DNA from: CAZOZZ01 sp965247425
Lineage (GTDB): Bacteria > Acidobacteriota > Terriglobia > 20CM-2-55-15
Assembly: GCA_965247425.1 (NCBI GenBank)
Contig: OZ252023.1
Span: 5,580,001 to 5,644,000 of the forward strand
Reading direction: 5' to 3'
DNA: 64,000 nt
Part shown: positions 16,731 through 26,259 of the stretch, piece by piece
Layout: every line of letters begins with the position of its first letter
Position numbering within the stretch: the first letter of the stretch is position 1
The notes under the pieces: model-generated
Seen by the model: only the letters and a program-made list of their open reading frames with translations
What the model was told of the DNA's origin: nothing
Databases searched by the model: none
Position numbers and translations under genes: made by a program

Positions 16731-17168
16731 ATGTCGACCCGATTCTTGAGCAAAGCTGAAGCGACCGCCGACGACCACTGGTTCGAGATCGATGCGACCG
16801 ACCAGGTCCTGGGACGTCTGGCGACAAAAGTAGCCACCCTGCTGACGGGAAAACACAAACCCGAATACGCCCCGTTTTTGATCACTGGCGACCACGTCAT
16901 TATCATCAACGCTGGTAAGGTTAGACTCACCGGACGGAAATTGGATCAGAAAGTTTATCGACGGCACACCGGATATCCGGGCGGACTGAGGGAAGTACCG
17001 GCCCGCCGCATGTTCGAGACGAAGCCCGAGCGGATGATCGAGGAAGCCGTGATCGGGATGTTGCCAAAGAACAAGTTGCGCAAGCTGATGATGAAGAGAT
17101 TACGTGTTTACGCGGGCAACGAACACCCCCACTCGGCACAGAACCCGGAAGTCATCGAGAAGTTGTAG
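16731..17168 (+). CDS. rplM: 50S ribosomal protein L13
   Basis: A 145-residue large-subunit protein, one of the early assembly proteins. The sequence has the standard landmarks: WFEIDATDQVLGRLATKVA, LTGKHKPEYAP, the KVYRRHTGYPGGL segment and AVIGMLPKN, ending in VYAGNEHPHSAQNP. I chose ATG at 16731, which is preceded by AAGGGAGAGG, over an upstream in-frame start at 16653 that would run through the promoter. rpsI follows 37 bases later, the usual pairing. Confidence 0.97.
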   Translation: MSTRFLSKAEATADDHWFEIDATDQVLGRLATKVATLLTGKHKPEYAPFLITGDHVIIINAGKVRLTGRKLDQKVYRRHTGYPGGLREVPARRMFETKPERMIEEAVIGMLPKNKLRKLMMKRLRVYAGNEHPHSAQNPEVIEKL

Positions 17169-17205
17169 GCGATCAACACCGGAAAGCCGGGGTTGTGGAG
17201 GCTCA

Positions 17206-17598
17206 TTGAGTTTAGTTCAGTATTACGGAACGGGTCGACGGAAGACATCGACGGCACGAGTTTTCATGAGGCCGGGGACAGGCAATATCAAGGTCAACCA
17301 CAAGGCTTTCGAAACACATTTTTTCGATGAAGTCCAACGGATGATCATTCGACAGCCGCTCCAGCTTTCCGAAACCTTAGACAAATTCGACATCTTGGTA
17401 AACGTCCAGGGCGGCGGGCCGACCGGTCAGGCCGGCGCCGTGCGACACGGCATTTCCCGTGCCCTGGTGGAATTCAATCCGGAATTTCGGCCTGCCCTGA
17501 AGAAGGCCGGTTTTCTGAGACGCGACCCCCGGATGAAAGAGCGGAAGAAGCCCGGTCAGCCGGGAGCGCGTAAACGGTTCCAGTTCTCAAAACGTTAG
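17206..17598 (+). CDS. rpsI: 30S ribosomal protein S9
   Basis: A 130-residue small-subunit protein whose basic C-terminal tail reaches the P site. It reads SLVQYYGTGRRKTSTARVF at the start, GGGPTGQAGAVRHGISRAL in the middle, and finishes with RKRFQFSKR, the conserved terminal KR. The start is TTG at 17206, four bases after GGAGG. An in-frame start at 17104 inside rplM is a read-through artefact. Confidence 0.96.
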   Translation: MSLVQYYGTGRRKTSTARVFMRPGTGNIKVNHKAFETHFFDEVQRMIIRQPLQLSETLDKFDILVNVQGGGPTGQAGAVRHGISRALVEFNPEFRPALKKAGFLRRDPRMKERKKPGQPGARKRFQFSKR

Positions 17599-17709
17599 CC
17601 TGGTTTCTTTCGGGTGCACGCGCCCGGGACAGAGTCTTGTTTTGGGAGCCCCAACGGTTCATGGGCGAGGCCGGAGGGCGATTAACGAATCGTTGCCACG
17701 GAGGCTTAT

Positions 17710-18696
17710 TTGGCATCTATCACAATGAAGGAACTTCTGGAGGCCGGCGTCCATTTCGGCCACCAGACGAAGCGTTGGAACCCGAAGATGAAACCTTACA
17801 TCTTCGGTGAGCGAAACGGCATCTATATCATCGACCTCCAGAAAACCCTCCGCCTCTTCAAAGAAGTTCAACAGTTTGTTCTGGAGCTGGCCGCTCAGGG
17901 GAAGATTTTTCTCTTTGTCGGGACCAAGCGTCAGGCACAGGATGCGGTTGCGGAAGAATCTCGCCGTTGCGGCATGTACTTTGTCAACCAGCGTTGGCTG
18001 GGCGGGTTGATGACCAACTTCACTACCATCCAGAAGTCCATCCAGCGTCTGAAGGAACTGGAGGCGATGAAGGAGGATGGGCGTTACGACCTTCTGCCCA
18101 AGAAGGAAGTCTTGCGGCTTGAGCGCCTGCGAAAAGCCCTCGACAAGAACCTGTCGGGAATAAAAGACATGCCTCGCCTTCCGGACGCTGTGTTCATCAT
18201 CGATTCGAGGAAGGAAGAGATTGCCGTTGCGGAAGCGAGACGACTGAAGATTCCGGTCATGGCGATTGTCGATACAAACTGCGACCCCGAGCAGATCGAT
18301 TACGTCATTCCGAGCAACGACGACGCTCTCCGTGCGATCCGGCTGTTCAGCTCGAGAATTGCGGACGCGATTCTTGAAGGTCAGGGCATGGCAGCCAAGG
18401 CCAGGGCTGCCGAGCAAGCTGAAGCCCAGGCCGCCGCCGCGCCGGCCCCAGTTGTAAAGGCTCCGGCTGAAGAAGCGCCCTCCGCCGAGGCGCCGGCATC
18501 TCCCGCTCCCGCCCCGGCACCGACCCCAACCGTGGCGCCCGCCGAGGTGGTCGCGGAAGTTCCTGTCGCCGAAGTCCCAAGTGAACCGCCCCCCCCGCCC
18601 CAACCGGTAGAAACGACTGTGGTCGAGCCGGCGCCGGCCCCGGAAGCGACCGAAGAACCTGTCGAAACGAAGGACGACACCTCGGCGGCGAGCTAA
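17710..18696 (+). CDS. rpsB: 30S ribosomal protein S2 with long Ala/Pro/Glu-rich C-terminal tail
   Basis: The first 230 residues are a normal S2: ITMKELLEAGVHFGHQTKRW, FVGTKRQAQDAV, the NQRWLGGLMTNF stretch and IPVMAIVDTNCDPE. The remaining 98 residues are low-complexity Ala, Pro, Glu and Val, giving 328 in all against about 240 in E. coli. Similar tails occur in some phyla and are probably disordered. TTG at 17710 is the likely start because ACGGAGG lies five bases before it; ATG at 17725 would remove conserved residues. A terminator hairpin follows before tsf. Confidence 0.96.
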   Translation: MASITMKELLEAGVHFGHQTKRWNPKMKPYIFGERNGIYIIDLQKTLRLFKEVQQFVLELAAQGKIFLFVGTKRQAQDAVAEESRRCGMYFVNQRWLGGLMTNFTTIQKSIQRLKELEAMKEDGRYDLLPKKEVLRLERLRKALDKNLSGIKDMPRLPDAVFIIDSRKEEIAVAEARRLKIPVMAIVDTNCDPEQIDYVIPSNDDALRAIRLFSSRIADAILEGQGMAAKARAAEQAEAQAAAAPAPVVKAPAEEAPSAEAPASPAPAPAPTPTVAPAEVVAEVPVAEVPSEPPPPPQPVETTVVEPAPAPEATEEPVETKDDTSAAS

Positions 18697-18741
18697 CTCG
18701 CCCGGAACGGCGACGACACAGGGTGGGTCCATTCGGTCCAG

Positions 18742-18776
18742 AGGCGGAAATTGAAACGATTTTCGCCTATTTTTTT
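18742..18776 (+). terminator. Intrinsic terminator or attenuator between rpsB and tsf
   Basis: A 10-base stem (18742-18751 with 18759-18768, nine pairs plus one mismatch) has a seven-base loop and is followed by a run of seven T residues at 18770-18776. This is a textbook Rho-independent terminator. It lies only 20 bases before the tsf start and just before its AAGGAG ribosome binding site, so it would reduce tsf transcription relative to rpsB. Confidence 0.85.
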
Positions 18777-18796
18777 GTTAAGGAGTTCAAGAGTCG

Positions 18797-19444
18797 ATGG
18801 GAATCAGTGCCCAGCAGGTTAAGGAATTACGCGAGAAGACCGGCGCCGGAATGATGGACTGCAAGAATGCTTTAGTCGCTTCGGACGGAGACCTCGAAGG
18901 TGCCATCACCGCGCTACGGAAGAAGGGGCTTGCCTCTGCTCAGAAGAAAGCCGGTCGGGTCGCCGCCGAAGGGATGATCGGCCACTACATCCACGGGGAA
19001 GGAGCGATCGGCGTTCTCGTAGAGGTCAACTGTGAGACCGACTTTGCCGCCCGCAATGAAGAGTTCAAAGCCGTGGTGAAAGATATCTGTATGCACGTTG
19101 CCGCGCAGAATCCGGATTATGTACGCAGGGAGGACGTGCCCGACGAGATCGTGAACAAGGAGAAGGAGATATACAGGGATTCGGCACGTTCTTCTGGAAA
19201 GCCGGACCACATTATCGATAAAATTACCGAGGGTAAGCTGAACTCGTTCTACAAGATGTCTTGCCTGTACGAACAGGAATTCGTCAAAGACACGTCGATC
19301 ACGGTAGAAGAGCTTATCAACGGCCTGATCGGTAAGATCGGCGAGAATATCCGCGTCCGGAGGTTTGTTCGCTTCAAAACCAGCGAAGGCCTGGAGAAAC
19401 GCAAGACGGATCTGGCAGGCGAAGTCCAGGATGCCGTAGGCTGA
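18797..19444 (+). CDS. tsf: Translation elongation factor Ts
   Basis: Recycles EF-Tu by exchanging GDP for GTP. The 215-residue protein has the signature region KELREKTGAGMMDCKNAL at residues 9-26, the EF-Tu-contacting core, and GVLVEVNCETDFAARN near residue 73. It is shorter than the E. coli protein (283) and matches the compact form found in many phyla, in which the second half of the core is reduced. AAGGAGTT precedes the ATG. The terminator upstream suggests reduced or separately regulated expression. Confidence 0.96.
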   Translation: MGISAQQVKELREKTGAGMMDCKNALVASDGDLEGAITALRKKGLASAQKKAGRVAAEGMIGHYIHGEGAIGVLVEVNCETDFAARNEEFKAVVKDICMHVAAQNPDYVRREDVPDEIVNKEKEIYRDSARSSGKPDHIIDKITEGKLNSFYKMSCLYEQEFVKDTSITVEELINGLIGKIGENIRVRRFVRFKTSEGLEKRKTDLAGEVQDAVG

Positions 19445-19523
19445 TTGTCCCTTTTTGAGTCGGACTTCGGTCCGACAGAAGTTCGAAGATCGGGGGCTTT
19501 CCGCTCCCGCCCCGGCGCACAGC

Positions 19524-20264
19524 ATGGAACCGCAACCCAGCTCCGAGCCCGAGGCTCAATCAAAATTCGGAAGGGTACTGCTCAAGTTGAGCGGGGAGTC
19601 TCTAATGGGCTCCCAGCCGTTCGGTATCGACCCCCAGATCGTCCTCGGGATCGCAGCCGAAATCAAAGACGTGCACGAACTCGGCGTCGAGATCGGTATT
19701 GTCATCGGTGGCGGGAACATCTTCCGGGGCCTGGCCGCCAGCGAGCAAGGTTTTGATCGAGTTTCAGCAGACCACATGGGTATGCTGGCCACCGTGATCA
19801 ATGCGCTTGCCCTGCAGGACGCCCTGGAAAACACCGACGTCAAGACACGCGTTTTGTCGGCGATCGAGATGCGGCAGGTCGCCGAACCCTACATCCGTCG
19901 GCGCGCGGTTCGTCACCTTGAGAAGGGCCGCGTCGTCATTTTCGGGGCCGGCACCGGCAACCCCTACTTTTCAACCGACACAACAGCAGCACTGCGCGCC
20001 ATGGAGATCAAGGCCGAAGTCATCATGAAGGCCACGCGCGTCGATGGTATTTACGACGCCGATCCGGAAAAGGTGAAGGACGCGAAGCTGCTCCCCAAGA
20101 TTTCCTATCTGGACGTCCTGACGCGGGGCCTCCGTGTCATGGATACCACGGCCATATCGTTGTGCATGGACAACCATCTACCCATCATCGTCTTCAACAT
20201 CAAAGGGCGAGGCAACATAAAACGCGTCATCCAGGGTGAAAAGATCGGGTCGCTCGTTTATTAG
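19524..20264 (+). CDS. pyrH: Uridylate kinase (UMP kinase)
   Basis: Phosphorylates UMP to UDP as a cytoplasmic hexamer. From ATG at 19524 the protein is 246 residues, close to the family norm. The core shows GRVLLKLSGESLMG, VIGGGNIFRGLA and GTGNPYFSTDTTAALRA, followed by KATRVDGIYDADPEK. A TTG at 19455 would add 23 residues that fit no family position. Neither start has a clear Shine-Dalgarno. The tsf-pyrH-frr order is the common bacterial one. Confidence 0.95.
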   Translation: MEPQPSSEPEAQSKFGRVLLKLSGESLMGSQPFGIDPQIVLGIAAEIKDVHELGVEIGIVIGGGNIFRGLAASEQGFDRVSADHMGMLATVINALALQDALENTDVKTRVLSAIEMRQVAEPYIRRRAVRHLEKGRVVIFGAGTGNPYFSTDTTAALRAMEIKAEVIMKATRVDGIYDADPEKVKDAKLLPKISYLDVLTRGLRVMDTTAISLCMDNHLPIIVFNIKGRGNIKRVIQGEKIGSLVY

Positions 20265-20304
20265 GCCGGATCGCTCTCCGATCCAGCCTCTGGAGGCAGT
20301 CGAC

Positions 20305-20865
20305 ATGCCGAGCAAAGAAGAAATCGCACGGATCAATCAGCGGATGGGAAAAGCAGTCGAGGACCTGCGCAAGGAACTGTCGGGAATCCGGACAGGCCGG
20401 GCTTCGGTCTCACTGTTTGAAAACATCCAGGTCGATTACTATGGTGTTCCGACACCGATCAACCAGGTGGCCGGACTGGCCGTTCCCGAATCGAGCCTCG
20501 TGACCGTCCAACCCTACGACGTTTCCCTGATCGGCGCTGTCGAAAAAGCGATCCTGGCTTCCGACCTCGGCCTGAATCCATCCAATGACGGCCGCCTGAT
20601 CCGAATCCCCATCCCACCGCTGACCGAGGAAAGACGGAAAGACCTCGCCAGGCACGTACACAAAGTACTCGAAGATCATCGAACTGCCGTCCGAAACATC
20701 CGCCGGGATGGAAACGACGTGATGAAGAAACACCTCAAGGCCAAGGAAATGTCCGAGGACGACGAGCATCGTGCCCTCGATGAGATCCAGAAGCTGACGG
20801 ATTCCTACATCAAGAAGCTCGAAGAGGTCGCCAAAGCCAAAGAGGAAGAAATCCTGACGGTCTAG
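20305..20865 (+). CDS. frr: Ribosome recycling factor
   Basis: Splits post-termination ribosomes together with EF-G. The 186-residue protein contains the conserved LRTGRAS-type segment (ELSGIRTGRASVSLFENIQV near residue 24) and IPIPPLTEERRKDLARH near 105. The start is ATG at 20305 after TCTGGAGG; an upstream in-frame start at 20236 overlaps pyrH and lacks homology. It ends the rplM-to-frr block. Confidence 0.97.
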   Translation: MPSKEEIARINQRMGKAVEDLRKELSGIRTGRASVSLFENIQVDYYGVPTPINQVAGLAVPESSLVTVQPYDVSLIGAVEKAILASDLGLNPSNDGRLIRIPIPPLTEERRKDLARHVHKVLEDHRTAVRNIRRDGNDVMKKHLKAKEMSEDDEHRALDEIQKLTDSYIKKLEEVAKAKEEEILTV

Positions 20866-20957
20866 CGAAATGTGGAAGTAAGCGTGTCGGGGTGACCGTC
20901 CCGGGCCACCCGCCCGGCAAGACAAAACGCGTACGTCCGGGGCCCCACTCCCCCCAT

Positions 20958-22040
20958 CTAACTCTTCCACCGCCCCGCCTTCGACGGCTTCGCTCCCACC
21001 GCCAGTCTCAGGTTCGGATCGGCATTCAGGTCGTACTTGTCGCGCTCGCCGCGTTTGAGTTTGAACGAGCCCGCCGCAGCGATCATGGCGGCGTTGTCGC
21101 TGGTGTAAACGGGTCGGGGACAATAGAAGGCCAGTTCTCTTTCGGAAACGGCTTCAGCCATGGCTTCTCTTAGACGGCTGTTTGCCGCCACACCTCCTGA
21201 CAGCATGATCGAACGTGGGTGAAGCTGGCGCGCCGCCTGCATCGTTCGGGAGACCAGGGCGGCGACCACGGACTCCTGAAAGCCTGTGAGCAGATCGAGC
21301 CGGGCGGGATCGGATCGGCTTTGCTCTTCGTTCTTCGGTCCGAGATCTTCCTCCTTCACCTTCCGCAGGACCGCGCTCTTGACGCCACTGAAACTGAAAT
21401 CCATCGTCTGGTCCGAGATCCTGGCAACGGGAAAGCGCACGGCGCCACGGGTTCCCAGGGAAGCCAGTCGGTCTATGACGGGTCCGCCCGGGTAGGTCAG
21501 ACCGAGGAGTTTGGCCACTTTGTCGTATGCCTCTCCGGCCGCGTCGTCCCGTGTCTTGCCGATCAGCTTGTAGGTCAGGTGAGACCAGTCGCCCGTCTCG
21601 GATTCCACCCAGAACAGGTTGGTGTGACCGCCGGAAACGACAAGCGCCAGCGCGGGGAATTCGACTTCAGGTCTATCAAGGAAAACGGAATAGATGTGGC
21701 CTTCGATGTGATTCACGCCCACCATCGGCTTACCGGTCGAAAACGCAATCGCCTTGGCGTACGTCAAACCGACCAGGAGCGAGCCAACCAGGCCGGGGCC
21801 GCTGGTGGCCGCGATACCGTCGAGTTGGCTGATGCCGAGTCCCGCGTCGGAGAACGCCTGCTCGACGATGGGCCGGATCTTCTTGATATGCTCCCGCGAC
21901 GCGAGTTCCGGCACCACGCCGCCGTACACCTTATGCGTGTCGACCTGGGAGTGGACCACGTTCGCCAGGATCTCCCTTTGGTCTCGAACGATCGCGGCGG
22001 CCGTTTCGTCACAGGAAGTCTCGATTCCCAGTACCAGCAT
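20958..22040 (-). CDS. tsaD: tRNA N6-adenosine threonylcarbamoyltransferase
   Basis: Transfers the threonylcarbamoyl group to A37 of ANN-decoding tRNAs, with TsaB and TsaE. The 360-residue protein begins LVLGIETSCDETAAAIV, the ASKHA-type nucleotide motif. The metal-binding histidines are in VNHIEGHIYSVF near residue 110, and GGVAANSRLREAM and TDNAAMIA-type sequence (YTSDNAAMIAAAG) appear near the end. The start lies 17 bases downstream of the mtnA stop, so the two are probably co-transcribed. Confidence 0.96.
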   Translation of the reverse strand: MLVLGIETSCDETAAAIVRDQREILANVVHSQVDTHKVYGGVVPELASREHIKKIRPIVEQAFSDAGLGISQLDGIAATSGPGLVGSLLVGLTYAKAIAFSTGKPMVGVNHIEGHIYSVFLDRPEVEFPALALVVSGGHTNLFWVESETGDWSHLTYKLIGKTRDDAAGEAYDKVAKLLGLTYPGGPVIDRLASLGTRGAVRFPVARISDQTMDFSFSGVKSAVLRKVKEEDLGPKNEEQSRSDPARLDLLTGFQESVVAALVSRTMQAARQLHPRSIMLSGGVAANSRLREAMAEAVSERELAFYCPRPVYTSDNAAMIAAAGSFKLKRGERDKYDLNADPNLRLAVGAKPSKAGRWKS

Positions 22041-22057
22041 GATGATCGATTCGTAAC

Positions 22058-23125
<1,068 letters not shown>

Positions 23126-23208
23126 GGTTGGATACCGAACCCGTTATTCTAACATCTCCCTAAAAGACCCCGAACGGATCGGTTGTTTTGATTGTGCTAC
23201 ATTGAATC

Positions 23209-23227
23209 CGGGTGACAGTTTCACCCG
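23209..23227. repeat. Short perfect hairpin before gatB
   Basis: CGGGTGA at 23209-23215 and TCACCCG at 23221-23227 form a perfect seven-base stem with a five-base loop, ending 10 bases before the gatB GTG. It may be an operator or a structure near the ribosome binding site. I see no canonical Shine-Dalgarno between it and the start codon. Confidence 0.45.
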
Positions 23228-23237
23228 CAAGTAAACC

Positions 23238-24692
23238 GTGGCTACTGAATACATGACGGTGATCGGCCTGGAATGCCACGCGCAGCTGCGGACGCGATCC
23301 AAGCTGTTCTGCTCCTGCTCGACCCGTTTCGGAACAGAACCAAACCAGAACACCTGTCCTGTCTGTCTCGCTCTCCCCGGTGCCCTACCGGTGTTGAACC
23401 GTACCGCCGTTTCCCTGGCGATCCGTGCCGCCCTGGCTCTCGACTGCACGATCAATCCGGTGTCCCAGTGGGCGCGGAAGAACTATTTTTATCCCGACCT
23501 TCCGAAGGGTTATCAGATTTCCCAGTTCGATCGACCTATTGCCGAGAACGGTCACCTCGAAATCGAAGTCGAGGGCGTGACCCGGAACATCCGCATCCAG
23601 CGAATCCACATGGAAGAGGATGCCGGAAAGTCGCTGCACGAAGGGTTTCCCGATTCCGATCGGAACACCTACATCGACCTGAACCGAAGCGGCGTGCCTC
23701 TGGTGGAAATCGTTACCCACCCAGATCTACGGTCGTCAGCCGAAGCCGCTGAATATCTCACGCGCCTGAAACAGATTCTGGAGTACCTGGAAGTCTGCGA
23801 CGGGAACATGGAAGAGGGGAGCCTGCGTTGCGATGCCAACGTGTCGATATGTGCTTCCGATTCCGACGAATTCGGGACGCGGACTGAACTCAAGAACATC
23901 AATTCGTTTCGCTTTCTCCAGAAAGCAATCGATTACGAAGTCGGCCGCCAGATCGATGTCGTCGAAGAAGGAGATCGCGTCGTTCAGGAAACCAGGCTGT
24001 GGAACAGCGTCGAGGAACTTACGGTTTCGATGCGAAGCAAGGAGGAAGCCCACGACTACCGCTACTTCCCCGAACCGGATCTTCCCTTGCTGGTTCTCGA
24101 AGAAGCCCGGCTTGAGGAGATTCGTCAGTCCCAGCCGGAACTTCCGTCGGCGCGCCGGGGGCGTTTTGTCGAGGACTACTCTCTTTCGGACTACGACGCG
24201 GGGGTACTGACCTCAACCCGGTCTCTTGCCGATTACTTCGAGGCCGCCGTCAAGCTTTGCGACGAGCCGAAGAGTGTCGCCAACTGGATGATGGGTGATT
24301 TGTTGCGGCTCTTCAAGGACGATGGCGTGGACTTGATGGACCTCCGCGAAGTGACCGTCAGCCCCGTCATGCTCGCCGACATGATCAAGCTGATCGGCGA
24401 CGGGACAATTTCCGGAAAGATTGCCAAAACCGTAATCGAGGAAATGTACCGGCATGGCCAATCTCCCGGGAGCATCATCGAAGAGAAGGGGCTGACACAG
24501 ATCAGCGACACGGGCGAGATCGAAACGATCGTGGAGAAGATCATCGAAGAGAACCCTGGTCCGGCCGAGCAGTACCGATCCGGAAAGACCGGAACGCTCG
24601 GCTGGTTTGTGGGGCAGGTGATGCGGGCGACCCAGGGGCGTGCGAATCCAAAGAGCGTGAACGAGCTTCTCAGAAAGAAGCTTGCAGGCTAA
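23238..24692 (+). CDS. gatB: Aspartyl/glutamyl-tRNA(Asn/Gln) amidotransferase subunit B
   Basis: Subunit of the GatCAB complex, which converts mischarged Glu-tRNA(Gln) or Asp-tRNA(Asn). The 484 residues include the signature YMTVIGLECHAQLRTRSKLF, CPVCLALPGALPVLN, the YFYPDLPKGYQISQF stretch and EDAGKSLHEG with DLNRSGVPLVEIVTHPD. The C-terminal GatB/YqeY tRNA-binding domain ends with GQVMRATQGRANPKSVNELL. The start is GTG at 23238. gatA and gatC are not adjacent, so the operon is split. Confidence 0.97.
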   Translation: MATEYMTVIGLECHAQLRTRSKLFCSCSTRFGTEPNQNTCPVCLALPGALPVLNRTAVSLAIRAALALDCTINPVSQWARKNYFYPDLPKGYQISQFDRPIAENGHLEIEVEGVTRNIRIQRIHMEEDAGKSLHEGFPDSDRNTYIDLNRSGVPLVEIVTHPDLRSSAEAAEYLTRLKQILEYLEVCDGNMEEGSLRCDANVSICASDSDEFGTRTELKNINSFRFLQKAIDYEVGRQIDVVEEGDRVVQETRLWNSVEELTVSMRSKEEAHDYRYFPEPDLPLLVLEEARLEEIRQSQPELPSARRGRFVEDYSLSDYDAGVLTSTRSLADYFEAAVKLCDEPKSVANWMMGDLLRLFKDDGVDLMDLREVTVSPVMLADMIKLIGDGTISGKIAKTVIEEMYRHGQSPGSIIEEKGLTQISDTGEIETIVEKIIEENPGPAEQYRSGKTGTLGWFVGQVMRATQGRANPKSVNELLRKKLAG

Positions 24693-24720
24693 AAATTTTG
24701 ACGTTATAGTGCCGATCAAT

Positions 24721-24990
24721 ATGGGCGTTGACAAGCGCAAGAAGCAGATTTCAGATTTCTACCGGGAGGAGTTTGTACGCCACAAGTCCCGGCTGGAATT
24801 CCAGCGCGCGTTCTTCGCCGAACAGACATATGAGGAAATCGAAACTGTCTTGAACAAGATCATCGAAGAGATCGACAAGATTTCCGACGTGGACAACTTC
24901 GAGGAACTTGCCAGCCACCTGCTCTACCGCATTGATGTCGTCACCAGCCTTTCGGCTTCGAAGCTGGATCCTTCCTATCGCGTTCACTGA
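24721..24990 (+). CDS. Small acidic/basic hypothetical protein after gatB
   Basis: Eighty-nine residues from ATG at 24721; a TTG at 24682 overlapping the end of gatB would make 102. The sequence is helical and highly charged (KKQISDFYREEFVRHKSRLE, then EEIETVLNKIIEEIDKISDV), with no signal or membrane segment. I do not recognise a family. It lies 28 bases after gatB on the same strand, with similar codon use, and is probably real. Confidence 0.5.
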   Translation: MGVDKRKKQISDFYREEFVRHKSRLEFQRAFFAEQTYEEIETVLNKIIEEIDKISDVDNFEELASHLLYRIDVVTSLSASKLDPSYRVH

Positions 24991-25017
24991 AACGGGAATC
25001 CAGGACATTATTTTCCA

Positions 25018-25056
25018 ACGCGGAGGCGCGAAAAACGCAAAGGGCGCAAAGTCTAT
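25018..25056. repeat. Single arm of the CGCAGAGGCGCAAAG-type repeat
   Basis: This short stretch repeats GCGGAGGCGC, AACGCAAAG and GGCGCAAAG. It resembles one arm of the large palindrome at 27354-27461 and lies between convergent genes. It is likely a decayed copy of the same extragenic repeat. Confidence 0.45.
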
Positions 25057-25074
25057 TTGCCTGGTGAGAACGCG

Positions 25075-25452
25075 CTACTTGTAGTTCAGAGTTCCGTCGG
25101 GGAATTTGAAGTAGGCCTGGCGTTCGATGTCACGGATTTCGACCGTGATCTGCAGGTCCGTGATTTTAGAGGGAGGGACGAAACATTCGCGCAATGCCCC
25201 GAGCAGTTTCTGGCCGATCGTCTGTTTGGATTCGGGGGACCGGCCTTCCATGAAACGGACGTCGAGGTGGACGAACGCCGAGGAGTGGTCGCCCTCCGCG
25301 ACGTAGAAGAGGGATCGCTCCATGGCCCGGCTCTTGCAGTTGGCGATCTTGACGCCGTTTTCCGCAAGCACGGCATGGAGCTGCTCGAAAAGGTCATCGA
25401 ACTCTCTCGTTGGCCGAACGTTGCTCGTATGTTCCAGCGTCAAGTGCGGCAT
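25075..25452 (-). CDS. 5-carboxymethyl-2-hydroxymuconate isomerase-like protein
   Basis: A 125-residue tautomerase-superfamily protein. It begins MPHLTLEHTSNV, with the catalytic proline directly after the start Met, as in the HpaF/CHMI family. The C-terminal LQITVEIRDIERQAYFKFP fits that family as well. It may isomerise hydroxymuconate-type intermediates of aromatic degradation, but no other genes of such a pathway are near. AAGGAG lies before the ATG. It overlaps no neighbour and ends near a repeat arm. Confidence 0.8.
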   Translation of the reverse strand: MPHLTLEHTSNVRPTREFDDLFEQLHAVLAENGVKIANCKSRAMERSLFYVAEGDHSSAFVHLDVRFMEGRSPESKQTIGQKLLGALRECFVPPSKITDLQITVEIRDIERQAYFKFPDGTLNYK

Positions 25453-25471
25453 TGCACGAATCTCCTTATTC

Positions 25472-26086
25472 TCATCGCAGGCTCCTAGACCAGGTTGCGC
25501 CGCCAGGGAACGACCTATTCCGTTTCACGTTGTGTGCCTGCCACAGGTGCCGTCGGTCATGAGCTGCGAGCAGCCGGAAGGCCTGGCCAAGGCTCACACG
25601 GAGGATCTTCATAGCGGGTGAAGACAGACGAATACGGCCGATGTCGAGTCCGGAAGAGCGCACAATCCGCTCGCGCAACTCACTCCGTAGCCGGACAAAG
25701 TGTTCCAGGGTGTCCACATCCGGATCGGGCGGAGGCTGGAAAGTTTTGGGGGCTTTGAATCGACGTTTTACCGGTGGCTCGAGCGAATCGATCAGCCAGG
25801 AGCCGATCAGCGTGCCTCTTGAAGGCTTGTCTCCAGTCATGTTCCGCCGCCGCCCGCGTTCGATGGCGGTGTCTATCTGTGGCAGATACTGTTCAGTTGT
25901 CCGATTCACGTGTGCCAGGCAATGAAGAATCGACCATCCGCCCGAATCCGGGCTCCATCTGAGATGAGCGTCCGGGATGTCGTCTGTTAACGTCCTGAAG
26001 TCGATCTCGATGGCGGCGAGTTCGTCCAGACACTTCTCGAGACTCGCCTGCATCCCGCTTGACGAACTAATCTTTGGTTCAGTCAT
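25472..26086 (-). CDS. DinB-superfamily protein
   Basis: About 204 residues from ATG at 26086, or 211 from GTG at 26107. The protein shows the DinB/YfiT four-helix pattern, with likely metal-binding histidines at LHCLAHVNRTTEQYL and AAHDRRHLWQAHNV near residues 60 and 185. WSPDSGGWSILHCLAH is typical of this fold. Members are metal-dependent and often transfer thiols or hydrolyse, but the substrate here is unknown. It is followed 19 bases later by the CHMI-like gene. Confidence 0.8.
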   Translation of the reverse strand: MTEPKISSSSGMQASLEKCLDELAAIEIDFRTLTDDIPDAHLRWSPDSGGWSILHCLAHVNRTTEQYLPQIDTAIERGRRRNMTGDKPSRGTLIGSWLIDSLEPPVKRRFKAPKTFQPPPDPDVDTLEHFVRLRSELRERIVRSSGLDIGRIRLSSPAMKILRVSLGQAFRLLAAHDRRHLWQAHNVKRNRSFPGGATWSRSLR

Positions 26087-26224
26087 TGGTAATCCGCTGG
26101 CCGGCACAAACGTAGCCCTGACTTCAACTGCTTGTCTGACGAGCTCGTCGCGCGCGATGACGGATTTACTTCCCGGTTGTTTCCATCCTCGATCCGTTTT
26201 TACAAACGCGCAACTGTTATTTAG

Positions 26225-26253
26225 TTGACGGGTTTGGAGAATAGGCCTATTTA
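26225..26253 (+). promoter_or_regulatory. Promoter abutting the TPR gene start
   Basis: TTGACG at 26225-26230 and TATTTA at 26248-26253 are 17 bases apart. The -10 ends directly before the first ATG (26254), so transcription would begin near the second in-frame ATG at 26260. That predicts a leaderless message starting at 26260. Confidence 0.5.
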
Positions 26254-26259
26254 ATGACG

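Noticed and set aside
17104..17205. Upstream extension of rpsI into rplM
   Set aside because: The extension is out-of-frame rplM sequence; TTG at 17206 after GGAGG gives the standard S9 N-terminus.
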